This document shows, piece after piece, positions 32,767 through 41,689 of a DNA stretch of 64,000 bases. Within the stretch, counting starts at the first letter, position 1. The number at the start of each line of letters is the position of its first letter. The notes under the pieces are model-generated. The model worked only from the letters and a program-made list of their open reading frames with translations, was not told where the DNA came from and did not search any database. Source of the DNA: Terebella lapidaria (taxonomy: Eukaryota > Annelida > Polychaeta > Terebellida > Terebellidae); NCBI GenBank assembly GCA_949152475.1, contig OX424563.1, positions 23,905,001 through 23,969,000 on the forward strand, read 5' to 3'. Made by a program: the position numbers and the translations under genes.

Positions 32767-34956
32767 TTACAAAATAATTTTATCCGATAGGTAAACCTTA
32801 GTTTCCTTTTTAAAAGTTGAAAATGTTCTAATACATTGTAAGTGGACTGGTAAATCATTCCACTGCATAATAGAACTGTAATTAAAACTATTTTTACCCA
32901 TGACTGTACGAAAGCGGGGTAGGACTAGACCGTTACGACTATGGCGAGTATTATGTGAGTGGACCTCAGTTGTGTAACAAAAATTAGAAGACAAATAAGA
33001 TGGAGCAGAGCCAGATAAGATACGCTTAACATGACATAACTGGAGATGATGAACTCGTTCTTGGACTGGGAGCCAATTTAACATTTCAAAATGGATTTTA
33101 CCAACATGACATCGAGATGATAATTTAAGCACACATCTGATGAGCTTGTTTTGACAAATCTGAAGTTTGTGTTTCGTGTTTACAGGGAGACCATTGTACC
33201 AAGAGCAACACCCGTAGTCAAACTGACACTGTACTATAGCATTTGCTAGTAGTTTTGCTGTACTTACATCAAGGTACTGTGATTTTCTGCCCAGGAATTT
33301 TATTCTGGAGGTAACCTTTTTGATGACAGAGGCAGCCATGGTCTCACCACTCATGCTTTGATCAAGCAGAACACCAAGGTACTTTATAGAGTCTTTGGGT
33401 ACAATCAAAGTGTCATTACATACCACATTAAGTTGAGAACACTTTTTTAGTTGATGTGAGTTACCAAATAAGATAGACTCAGTTTTGCCTAAGTGAAGCG
33501 ATAACCTGTTATCATCGAGCCATGCTTTAACTGACTGTAACTCAGAACTGAGCACACTCTCAATCACATGTACATTCCGATTTGACACTATTAGTGTGGA
33601 ATCATCTGCATATAGTAGTAACTTACAATTTACAGCAGCTTCCATGTCATTCACGTAGATTAAAAACAAGAGTGGACCTAAGATGGACCCTTGAGGTACA
33701 CCACAAGTAATTGGAAGAAATGATGACACAGCTCCCTGTACATCAACTACCTGTTCACGGTCACTGAGATATGATTTCATCCAATTCACACCACTAGAGT
33801 CAAAACCCAAGGCCTGGAGCTTATACAACAATATTTCATGGTCGACCGTATCAAACGCTTTTTGTAGATCTAACATGATCATACCACAATATTTACCATC
33901 ATCAATTTGTGACCGGATATAATCTGTAAGCTTTATGAGACATGATTCCGTAGAATAATTCTCTCTGAACCCGGACTGATATTCATACAATAGATTGTGT
34001 TCTTGCATGTAGTCTCGAACCTGGTTGTATACAATACGTTCAAGTACTTTTGACATGATGTTCAACACCGATACCGGTCTGTAGTTACCGGCTACCGTTT
34101 TATCTGACTTTTTATACAATGGAACCACTCGTGCCTTTTTAAACTCATTGGGTACAATACCATGTGACAAAGATAAGTTCATAATGTGGTTTATAGCTGG
34201 TGCTATCACGTCCGCAGAGTCCCTAATGAACCTTGACGGCATGGCATCCAGACCAGTTGATTTAGATGTATTCAAAGTCTTTAGCACATCAGTGATATAT
34301 GTTAGGTCAACAGGTTTTAGAGAGAAAGATGCTGGTACAACACCTTTACTAACATAATAATGAGATACATGGGTGAAACCAAATTTTCCACTGGGTATAG
34401 GCAAAGCATTGACTAACTCTTGAGCTACAGATGTAAAAAATGCATTAAACCTTTCTGCAACTGTAACCTTATCAAACACAATATCACCATCAACTTTCAA
34501 TCCAATGCTGCTTGTTTTACCTTTGACACTTTTACATGTGCCCAAATTTTTAAGGGATTGCCAAAGCTTTTTAGGACAATGTCTGTGTTCAGCAAATTTC
34601 TCCTTATAGAAAGAACGTTTTGCATTATCTATGAGTTTCTGCGTTTTGTTCCTGAGTTTCTTGAAAACTGAAAATTTACTTTTATCATTAGTTTTTTTAA
34701 ACTCTTTCAAAGCTTGGTCTCTGCTAGCTATACTATGCAATATGTTTTCATTAAGCCAAGGTTCAGACCGTTGCTTGATTCTAATGTTTTTTATAGGTGC
34801 CACTGAATCTAGTACTGTTAAGAACATAGTCTTAAAGTTCAACCAGGCATTCTCAATGTTCTGGTTATCTGTTACAACAGACCAGTTCAAGGACGACAAC
34901 CTAGACGTGAAGACAGAAATATCATAATGTTTAAGTGATCTCAATTGTACATTCAT
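32767..34956 (-). CDS. Non-LTR retrotransposon reverse transcriptase, 729 codons, open
   Basis: The frame carries a complete LINE reverse transcriptase. The pre-RT region has WLNENILHSIASRD, followed by SKSTGLDAMPSRFI, NYRPVSVLNIMSKVLERI, the motif A box MIMLDLQKAFDTVDHEIL, the motif B box GVPQGSILGPLLFLIYVNDM, the catalytic LLYADDST (YADD at 33601-33612) and YLGVLLDQSM. The C-terminal part has QFDYGCCSWYNGLP and NKLIRCVLKL, as in CR1/Jockey-type elements, and ends SFNYSSIMQWNDLP. The ATG at 34956 may not be a true start, because the frame is open upstream to a TAG at about 34977 and beyond it reads endonuclease. It is the longest intact frame in the window and so probably the youngest LINE here. 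Confidence 0.92.
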   Translation of the reverse strand: MNVQLRSLKHYDISVFTSRLSSLNWSVVTDNQNIENAWLNFKTMFLTVLDSVAPIKNIRIKQRSEPWLNENILHSIASRDQALKEFKKTNDKSKFSVFKKLRNKTQKLIDNAKRSFYKEKFAEHRHCPKKLWQSLKNLGTCKSVKGKTSSIGLKVDGDIVFDKVTVAERFNAFFTSVAQELVNALPIPSGKFGFTHVSHYYVSKGVVPASFSLKPVDLTYITDVLKTLNTSKSTGLDAMPSRFIRDSADVIAPAINHIMNLSLSHGIVPNEFKKARVVPLYKKSDKTVAGNYRPVSVLNIMSKVLERIVYNQVRDYMQEHNLLYEYQSGFRENYSTESCLIKLTDYIRSQIDDGKYCGMIMLDLQKAFDTVDHEILLYKLQALGFDSSGVNWMKSYLSDREQVVDVQGAVSSFLPITCGVPQGSILGPLLFLIYVNDMEAAVNCKLLLYADDSTLIVSNRNVHVIESVLSSELQSVKAWLDDNRLSLHLGKTESILFGNSHQLKKCSQLNVVCNDTLIVPKDSIKYLGVLLDQSMSGETMAASVIKKVTSRIKFLGRKSQYLDVSTAKLLANAIVQCQFDYGCCSWYNGLPVNTKHKLQICQNKLIRCVLKLSSRCHVGKIHFEMLNWLPVQERVHHLQLCHVKRILSGSAPSYLSSNFCYTTEVHSHNTRHSRNGLVLPRFRTVMGKNSFNYSSIMQWNDLPVHLQCIRTFSTFKKETKVYLSDKIIL

Positions 34957-35105
34957 GTGACCACCTATTTTAGTCTTCTATACCTTTCTTGTACAATATA
35001 CCATGAGATGATCACTGATCCCAATTTCCACAACTCCACTTTTGGATATCTTATCATCATCAGATACAAAAATGAGGTCTATTATTGAGCGAGACATATC
35101 AGTTG
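34957..35105 (-). pseudogene. LINE endonuclease C-terminal fragment, in frame with the RT
   Basis: RSIIDLIFVSDDDKISKSGV and GISDHLMVYCTRKV match the end of an apurinic endonuclease, with the SDH box intact. A single TAG (about 34977) separates it from the RT frame. The fragment starts abruptly at about 35105, where the element is truncated. Confidence 0.85.
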
Positions 35106-35299
35106 CCATTCATTTCCACAGCACCGCAAGCGCATAGAAATCAGGCAAACGCATGGTAGCTGTAATAATATCGTAAGGTGATCAATCGAATTTAGTACAC
35201 GTGCATTTGAACATATATGGGAAATCGTGGTGTGGCAATAATTTTGAAGAGCAAACAAAGTGTAGTGCCATTAATTTTGAAGAACAAACAAAATATTAC

Positions 35300-36290
35300 C
35301 TACATGAATGAAAATACAATCAATAACATAACCATACAAGCATATCACCATAACAACAAGCTGGATCTGCATGCCCACGAATGTTGATGTAACTACCATC
35401 AACTCAGTAGCCTTTTGGCTTGTGATTAGGTACTCATGTACTTGTCATATATCTATTCCATGGGGTTTGTTTCGGATTTGTATATTATTGTCATAGCTTG
35501 CTGGGCAGTTGTATACTAATTCCATCAGGTGTACAGTAGAAACAACTATATTTACCACACTGTCTGCCCCTGATGACGCCAGTGTGTCTTTTGATGAAGT
35601 ATTTGGTCGGGCTTTGTTTCTATTGCAAAATGTTGTTTTTTACGTTTGTTATTGGAATCATCAAAATTTGGCTGTATTGGTGGTAATAGATTGATACTTA
35701 CATTTCGTCCAAACCATGAGCCACAGACAAGATATTACATGTACATACACCATCATTATGTGTCTTGAGCATGATCTGCTGAAATATCTGTAGCCTGTTT
35801 GTAGGGGCATGCAGAGCTGGGGGATAAACTAGATGATAAGTCCCATCATGGATTCCTCCATACAATGAATACTCTAAATTTATCAAGCTACACTGTCAGT
35901 TTATGATTGTTCCTCTCCATGATGTTGACTATGCGTGGAATAATTGTACTTCTCAGCGTGATATGATCAGAACAAGTGAATCATAACACCATCTTGTATC
36001 CCAAACATGATCTCGGCACAGTCATTTTCTGTGATATGCCACTTGTCTGTGTTGGTCAAACGATAATATTTACCAACCTTCATCGGATGGATGTCGGCTT
36101 CACACATACAAGATTGCAGGGTTAATCCACTACTGACGATTTCTCTAGATAATGTGATAAAAAATGTTGTCCTGGAGTTCACTGACACAGCTATACGTGA
36201 AGAAAGCAGACTTTTATTGCCATTTTTGTGACGTGTATTTGTTGCAAAACCACACACATCGAAGGCTAAAAACTAATTATTCTGAAGAAG
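35300..36290 (+). repeat. Family R copy containing an inserted monomer
   Basis: The blocks ATGAGCCACAGACAAGATATTAC, GTACTTCTCAGCGTGATATG, GCCACTTGTCTGTGTTGGTC and ATTGCAGGGTTAATCCACTA align with 43835-44290. Relative to that copy, about 320 bases (35385-35705) are inserted between GAATGTTGATG and CATGAGCCA. The insert is one forward monomer of the 7.1-8.6 kb array, starting ACTCAGTAGCCTTTTGGC and ending GGTAATAGATTGATACTTAC. Confidence 0.75.
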
Positions 36291-36600
36291 CATTCACATT
36301 TCCATGAGGCGATATTTTCGTCATTTGATTCTTCATTCAGGGCCTAAAATATTGTTTGTCAATTACAGACGTCAAGCCAATAAAAACCTAACCGAGAAAA
36401 AATGTGTGCTCCATGTTACATTTTGACAGTGGAGTATATGTATATGTACCAATCACAAAGGTGATATAAACCTGAATCCTGAATATCTAATTTTGCCCGC
36501 GCCACCTTCGATACGAGTTCCCGTATCCCTTGCGAGTCTCGTTTTCAGTCGGTGATTAATTTGTTATCCTATGTCGGCCCAAGTATCATATCCTGCGCTG
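36291..36600. other. No recognisable gene
   Basis: The CCAATCACAAAGGTGATATAA block (36449) resembles 17680 and marks the approach to the palindromic repeat. Confidence 0.35.
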
Positions 36601-36975
36601 CCTCTATATTCAATAAGGATTAAAAAGGTGACAGACGGATTAAATGGCATTCATTTAGTGAACAAGTAGTATTAAGGCGCAGTGTATGATACTTGGGCCC
36701 CCATGTCTGTTCACGAAATACGGAATTATATCTACGTGTAGCTGTCCGTATCCCATTCGGCCTTCTGCCTCGTGGACAGTTATATGGACAGCTAGACGTA
36801 GATATAGTTCCGAATTCCTTGAACAAACATAGGATAACTACTAAGGGCAGAGTTGTCCCATGTTTGTTCACGGAATAGTATTTACATCTAGCTGCCCGTG
36901 TCCCATGAGGCCTTTTCCTCTATATTCAGTAAGGCTTGAAAAGGTGCAGCGTATGATACTTGAGCCTAAGTGAGA
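36601..36975. repeat. Cluster of nested inverted and direct repeats
   Basis: Around 36708-36830 an inverted repeat of nearly 50 bases (TGTTCACGAAATACGGAATT and its partner AATTCCTTGAACAAACATAG) encloses a short loop. A third arm (CATGTTTGTTCACGGAATAG, 36860) repeats it. CTATATTCAATAAGGATTAAAAAGGTG (36603) and its variant at 36921, and GTATGATACTTGGGCC (36684) and its variant at 36951, form direct repeats. It is related to 17686-17775. Confidence 0.7.
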
Positions 36976-37114
36976 TAGACAATGGTATCTGTATCTGTCC
37001 AATACGTGACGACGCCTTTTCAGGTACTGTGTCAAGGTGTGCATGTTGGTGTACGAACGGAACAGAAAAAGTGCCTCGCTATCTACAGTGCTATTTACAT
37101 GTTCGGGCTTTCCA

Positions 37115-37324
37115 CTACTTCATCACGGCCAGCCTCTGCTTGAATACTGCAGCAGAGGGGGCTGTAGCCACTTCATCTGGCAACTGATTCCACAAGCTGG
37201 TGGTGGCTGGGATGAAGGATCTTTGGAGGATCTGTATCCGGCTCTGTTGCTGGACAAACTGAGCATCTGGAGGTTCAAAGGTCGTTCCTGAAGAACTCAG
37301 CTGTATTGAGCTTGGCCTGCTCAC
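37115..37324 (-). pseudogene. LINE C-terminal fragment
   Basis: A 69-codon frame reads ILQRSFIPATTSLWNQLPDE and VATAPSAAVFKQRL. This is the conserved end of many CR1/Jockey/I-type LINE polyproteins (RSF.P...LWN.LP....S...FK..L). It follows the TatD-like remnant on the same strand but is a separate element, because the preceding reverse transcriptase is absent. The fragment retains only the last few dozen codons and a stop at 37115. Confidence 0.75.
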
Positions 37325-37369
37325 ACAGAATCAGCGGGGACAAGTTTTTCACTCGGCAAATGACCTTCA

Positions 37370-38240
37370 CCACTGGCCGCAGGCTCCATGGTCCGGAAGC
37401 AAGTACGGGGAATCTGTTTCCAAGAGGATCTTCTCCTGAGAAATGGTTTGGGCCATCGCGGTATGGTCGAGACTCCCAATAACACCGTTTCCGAGACCGA
37501 ATCTCACACGGACGTGCGAGCAGATGGGCGTTACGGGCGGACCCAATGTTAAATTTCCTATTTTAACTTTCTCCGTAAGTCCTGAAAAAAAACCTGTAAA
37601 ATCACTTTTGGCTTAAACTATCGTTAGGGGGCGTTGTCAGCTTTTCTCCCCCTAAACTTTCCCCGTAAACCCTTCTGGTATGCCTGTGGGAGCGCGTTTG
37701 TCCACATCTTCACATGCATCATGGTGCCGCAGAAACAATGCACGTATACTGGGTGTTGTTTCGGCAGGGTCTCTTGGAGGATTTCCAGTGTGTGCTGGTA
37801 TGCCTCAGGGTTACGGTCACTCCGGGCATGGATGATAATGGGCTTGTGGACCTCAGCGGCATGTGTCGTGATTCTTCTCATGAATGTCTTCTGGTTTTGG
37901 ATATCGCGAGCTGACGAGTGATTATGAAAATCGAGGCCAAGTCCCTGATCCCCACGCATCTTGGGTGCTCAATCTGTTCCACAAATTGCTGATACCGTTC
38001 CTCACTTACTGGATGACTGGTTCGATGAGCGTGTAATCGCATGTTGAAAACCACCTCCCCTGACGAGTCCCAAGTATCCAACTTACGCCAGCCACCAGGG
38101 AAGGCCAGGGAGCACACGATCTTCGAGCAGGGGATCGAGCTCTCCTCCTTGAACTTCAGCCGCAGAGCGGACAGGTGTTGCATCCTCGGGAATGATAGGA
38201 GAAGTGATCTAAGTGGCCGTGGGTGTCCATGGTTGACATC
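37370..38240 (-). pseudogene. TatD-type metal-dependent nuclease, decayed
   Basis: Reading the minus strand across three frames gives every diagnostic TatD block in order: MDTHGHLDHF with the HxH metal ligands (codons at 38213-38221), SLAFPGGWRKLDTW, MRLHAHRTSHP (normally LG.HPH), IEHPRCVGI then LGLDFHNHSS, KPIIIHAR with the third ligand, VYVHCFCG with the fourth, and finally ISQEKILLETDSPYLLP (ETD at 37412-37420). Total length is about 290 codons, normal for TatD. Frame changes lie near 38190, 37950 and between 37624 and 37560. TatD proteins are 3'-5' exonucleases/DNases with a TIM-barrel fold. It sits downstream of a gypsy integrase on the same strand. That it belongs to the element is an inference. 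Confidence 0.85.
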
Positions 38241-38874
38241 TCTGGTATCCTTGTGCTTAACAGCGCCCCCGGTGCAAAAGGTTTTGACAGTCCTCTAAAT
38301 ATCCACGGGCAGATGAGCTACCAATTCCACTGCCAGCTTCCAAGCGGCTACCTGGCCAGGCGGGCACAGGTTGTAGTTCCAATTAGTGACTCGCCCAGTA
38401 GTGCACAGCTCGAACATCTGTGAGCACAGATGTTGCATCTCACAGTTCAAGTAGGCCTCCTGATGATTCGGATACTACATAACATGGCTTCCAGAGAAGG
38501 AAACCAAGGTAAGAGCCGATAAATAACAACAACCCGACCATCAGGCGCATCCACCTCTATAGGTTGGCATCGGTCAGTCGTGACTCGCCGGAATGCCCTG
38601 GGTTGACAATGCCATGGAATTTTGTTACCAGGCCGACCCCCGAGTAACTCTCTTCGCATGTCCAGCATGCTAGATACGGACTCATATACCAGGGCAGGTG
38701 TGCCTCCTTATTCGTGTCCATGTCATGGTATAGCAGTAGGAACACTGACGGGCCTTCACACGTGATCGACGTTTTTTTCTGTCTTGGCTCTGCAGACAGA
38801 CCAGATTCATCCTCGGCCTCGGCCTCTTCCTCATAATCAGAATTGAACTTCCACTCCGGAACTTCGTCCGACAC
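38241..38874 (-). pseudogene. N-terminal extension of the TatD-like ORF
   Basis: A frame starting at 38874 reads MSDEVPEWKFNSDYEEEAEA, an acidic low-complexity N-terminus. It is followed by PWYMSPYLACWTCEESYSGV, with a CWTC pair that could bind metal, then FHG and GHSGESRLTDANL before a stop at 38557. Past that stop the frame continues with a few further breaks towards the TatD domain. The start codon lies 18 bases after the integrase stop (38893). I do not recognise a named domain. The acidic start, Cys pair and GH.GE. block are consistent with a regulatory or nucleic-acid-binding leader of the nuclease. It is broken by at least three stops. Confidence 0.6.
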
Positions 38875-38892
38875 CTGAAATGTTGTTAGGCA

Positions 38893-39558
38893 TTAACACA
38901 GCTCCATGTTGTTCACCTTAACTAGCTTAGCTATGTTAATACATGATTGTTGTTTCAGATGATACGCGAAATTCCTGAGATGCTGTTGAAATCCCATAGT
39001 AGTTTCATAGTCTCTGAGGTATCGAGCCCGTTTTATTGCTCGACCATGTCTTGTCATAGTTGATTCCTCCAACAATTTTGGCAGCAATCCCTCCTTCAAG
39101 TATTCCTCTTCCTGCTCATTTCCTTCCTCCACTTGCACCTCCTCCTCTTCATTCTCAGCTCCAGTCTCCTCTCCCCTTTCCACAAAAGAAACCTTGTTGT
39201 GCAGCAAAGCGTGACGACACTGTCTAACCCACAAAGGAATGGCACGGTCATGACACGACTTCGGGCGATCATGGTTTATCACATAGGTACCTCTACGATC
39301 CTCAACACGATACAACCCTGGGGATAATACGGCAATCACCAGGTATGGGTCGATGTAGATGGGTCGCAATTTCTTGCTCTCACCCACTTTCGAAGAAGTG
39401 TCCAATTTGTATACCAAGTCTCCCACATCAAAACTGTTTTGACGAAGCCTCAAATCATAGTACCGTTTCTGAATCTTCTGTTCACTGTTCAGATTTTGTC
39501 GTGTTACTTCATGAACTTTCCTCATTGTCATCAGAAGATGCTGAACGTACTCGGGCAT
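38893..39558 (-). pseudogene. Ty3/gypsy integrase C-terminal region
   Basis: The 221-codon frame begins MPEYVQHLLMTMRKVHEVTR and contains QKRYYDLRL, FDVGDLVYKLD and KLRPIYIDPYLVIAVLSPGLYRV. These are the post-core and GPY/F-like blocks of Ty3/gypsy integrases. It continues with NHDRPKSCHDRAIPLWVRQC. An acidic segment (about residues 130-155) is followed by a basic TRHGRAIKRARYLRDY, the usual pol end (TR.GR..KRP.YL.DY). The frame overlaps the core frame by 28 bases, with a shift near 39540. The reading frame is otherwise well kept for 221 codons. Confidence 0.9.
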
Positions 39559-39985
39559 GGTTTGTTCCTTGTTTTGTTTTTATTTATTTTGCGTACACCC
39601 GGGAGGTCCTCAACGATGGAGATGTCATGCCCTAACATGAGGAAATTTGGAGTAGAACCGGTGCTTCGATTGGCGGTGCTACGAATAGCCATCGGAATCA
39701 CAGGGAAATCTCTATCCCAATATGTCTGTTTCCCTCCGACATAATAGCAGATGCATTGTAAGACAGTTCGATTTGTCGCTAAACTTGTCTGTTCGAATTC
39801 AGTCGATACGGTGTGGTCCGTGTTTTGGAAACGTTTAGAAAAACTGGAAACTAACAGTTTGCCTTCAAAGTTGCGACCTTGATCAGAGTGGATCTGTACT
39901 GGCGCACCCATCCGTTTGATGAACTGTTCTACAAGAACTTTAGCCGTCATTTCTGCAGATTGGTCAGGGACAGTTTGAGATCTAT
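39531..39985 (-). pseudogene. Ty3/gypsy integrase core fragment
   Basis: VPDQSAEMTAKVLVEQF, RMGAPVQIHSDQGRNFEGKL (second catalytic aspartate in SDQG), YWDRDFPVIPMAIRS and STGSTPNFLMLGHDI are typical integrase core blocks of Ty3/gypsy elements. The region that should hold the catalytic glutamate (H.Q.NG..ER) is not recognisable, so the core is damaged. The first aspartate, the zinc-binding head, RNase H and RT are absent. Similarity begins at about 39985, exactly where the 252-base tandem repeat starts. The frame extends to 40148 only by running into that repeat. Confidence 0.88.
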
Positions 39986-39988
39986 GAT

Positions 39989-40484
39989 TATTCCATTTGG
40001 TTGATATCTGCAAACATACCACACTGGACATGTGTACAACTTTACAGTTGATGATTTTGTGTGAAGAGAATGGTTGTATTGAAAAAGTTAACATAAATTC
40101 GACTAGTCCAACGGTAGTTTCATCAGTTAAGTTTATCACTGGCCACACACAGCATAGTTTGGCAAAGAAACATTCAATTATTATTATTTATAAAATATAG
40201 AACGGAATGGACATTAATTATCGGGATCAGTGAAAAACAATATTCCATTTGGTTGATATCTGCAAACATACCACACTGGACATGTGTACAACTTTACAGT
40301 TGATGATTTTGTGTGAAGAGAATGGTTTTATTGAATAAGTTAACATAAATTCGACTAGTCCAACGGTAGTTTCATCAGTTAAGTTTATCACTGGCCACAC
40401 ACAGCATAGTTTGGCAAAGAAACATTCAATTATTATTATTTATAAAATATAGAACGGAATGGACATTAATTATCGGGATCAGTG
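39989..40484 (+). repeat. Tandem duplication, 252-base period
   Basis: TTCCATTTGGTTGATATCTG at 39991 recurs at 40243, and TCGGGATCAGTG at 40221 recurs at 40473, both at 252 bases. The two copies differ at only a few positions (for example GGTTGTATTGAAAA and GGTTTTATTGAATA), so the duplication is recent compared with its surroundings. A shorter diverged third echo (TTACTGAATAATTTAATATTAATTCGGCTAG) follows at about 40510-40560. The first copy abuts the integrase break. Confidence 0.93.
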
Positions 40485-40559
40485 GTGATTCTATGTTGTA
40501 GTGGCATTGATATTACTGAATAATTTAATATTAATTCGGCTAGTTAAGTGTATTACTGA

Positions 40560-41685
40560 GCACACTTAAAATAGGTAAAGTGGACGTGTTAAATATTGGG
40601 CTCAATGAGGGAAATTTTATGTTCACTAGTTATAGCTTAGTTTATTTCAGACTTGTAAAAATACATTTTAAGTAATACAATAACATATAGACATATTAAA
40701 AAAATATAAAAGGTTTGATTGCACAATAAAACAATCACAAACAAAAGTCAGCTGAGCATGTGTAAAACATAATCCACAGTAGATTTGTTTATGCCACAGA
40801 GATGTTAAAACAGAGTTGAAATGAAAATCAGAGTGAACTATAGTGGACACGATGCTATTCCTAGAATGTTTAATACGCTGGTTAAACCGAAATGCTGATT
40901 TTCTGTAAACTCCCGGATAAGACTTTACACCACTATTCAAATTGTGTAAAATTTTGTATGCATTAGCGACATATTTCTTATAGTTAACCAATCAAAAATT
41001 CAAATATATGTTACTGCAATAGGCGGAAAAAAAATATTTTTTACCTCGGCAGTACAATGATGAAATTAACGTATAAGCATATTACTAAGAAACATGGTGT
41101 AAAAATATCATTTTGTCCCGTTTTCAACTTCGGGAGTGTGGATTTCGATGTCAAAATACAGTGACATGCCGTAGGAGGTAGATTTCTGGACCCATGCACA
41201 TGCAAAGTGTTAATTGTTGCAATGAAATCATCAATTGAAGCCCCTTACACAGCATCGGTACATGCATTATAGTGGGTTGTTTGTGTAAGTCACTATGAAT
41301 TGCATTTTCCTTACCGTGCCTCCAAATTCTATTTAGAAAAATGAGCAATAAATGGTTGTCGTAAACATCACGTGACCATGAAAACAAAAGATATCAATTT
41401 ATGGCCGATATCAATTTATGCGGTAGGGTGAATACGCTTACACGGTTTTTAGACAGCGATATAAAATTTTCTTGTACACATTGGTTACTCGCTTTTAGAC
41501 TGGCTGAAAGGAATGCCAGGGTTGGGTGCCAAATGTGTTATCCATCATGAGTTCCTCACACGGTGAATGGTCATTTGTTCGTGAATATTCCCATTCATTT
41601 GTTGCCCTGTCTCCTCCTGAGGAGGACTATCTCGTCAAATTCCATCCCCGTCTGCCTGGATTTACTGGACTTGGTAATATACAAA
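40560..41685. other. No recognisable gene
   Basis: A 107-codon minus frame (40668-40991) is AT-rich and ends NSVLTSLWHKQIYCGL..; it has a faint resemblance to LINE C-terminal tails (NSGVKSYPGVYRKSAFRFNQ) but too little to call. Confidence 0.35.
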
Positions 41686-41689
41686 CAAT

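Larger units (their letters stand above)
32443..35105 (-). mobile_element. Jockey-superfamily LINE (CR1/Daphne-like), 5'-truncated
   Basis: On the minus strand the order is the last part of an endonuclease (35105-34977), an in-frame TAG, a long open RT frame (34956-32767), a 3' untranslated region and a tail of ATTCAATTCAATTCTATTC repeats ending near 32443. Short repeat tails of this kind are typical of CR1/L2-type elements, which lack poly(A). Sequence upstream of about 35105 does not continue the endonuclease, so the copy is 5'-truncated as usual for LINEs. Confidence 0.88.

Noticed and set aside
40668-40991. Possible LINE C-terminus
   Set aside because: A vague NSVLTSLWHKQ-type resemblance only, with no tail or upstream RT.
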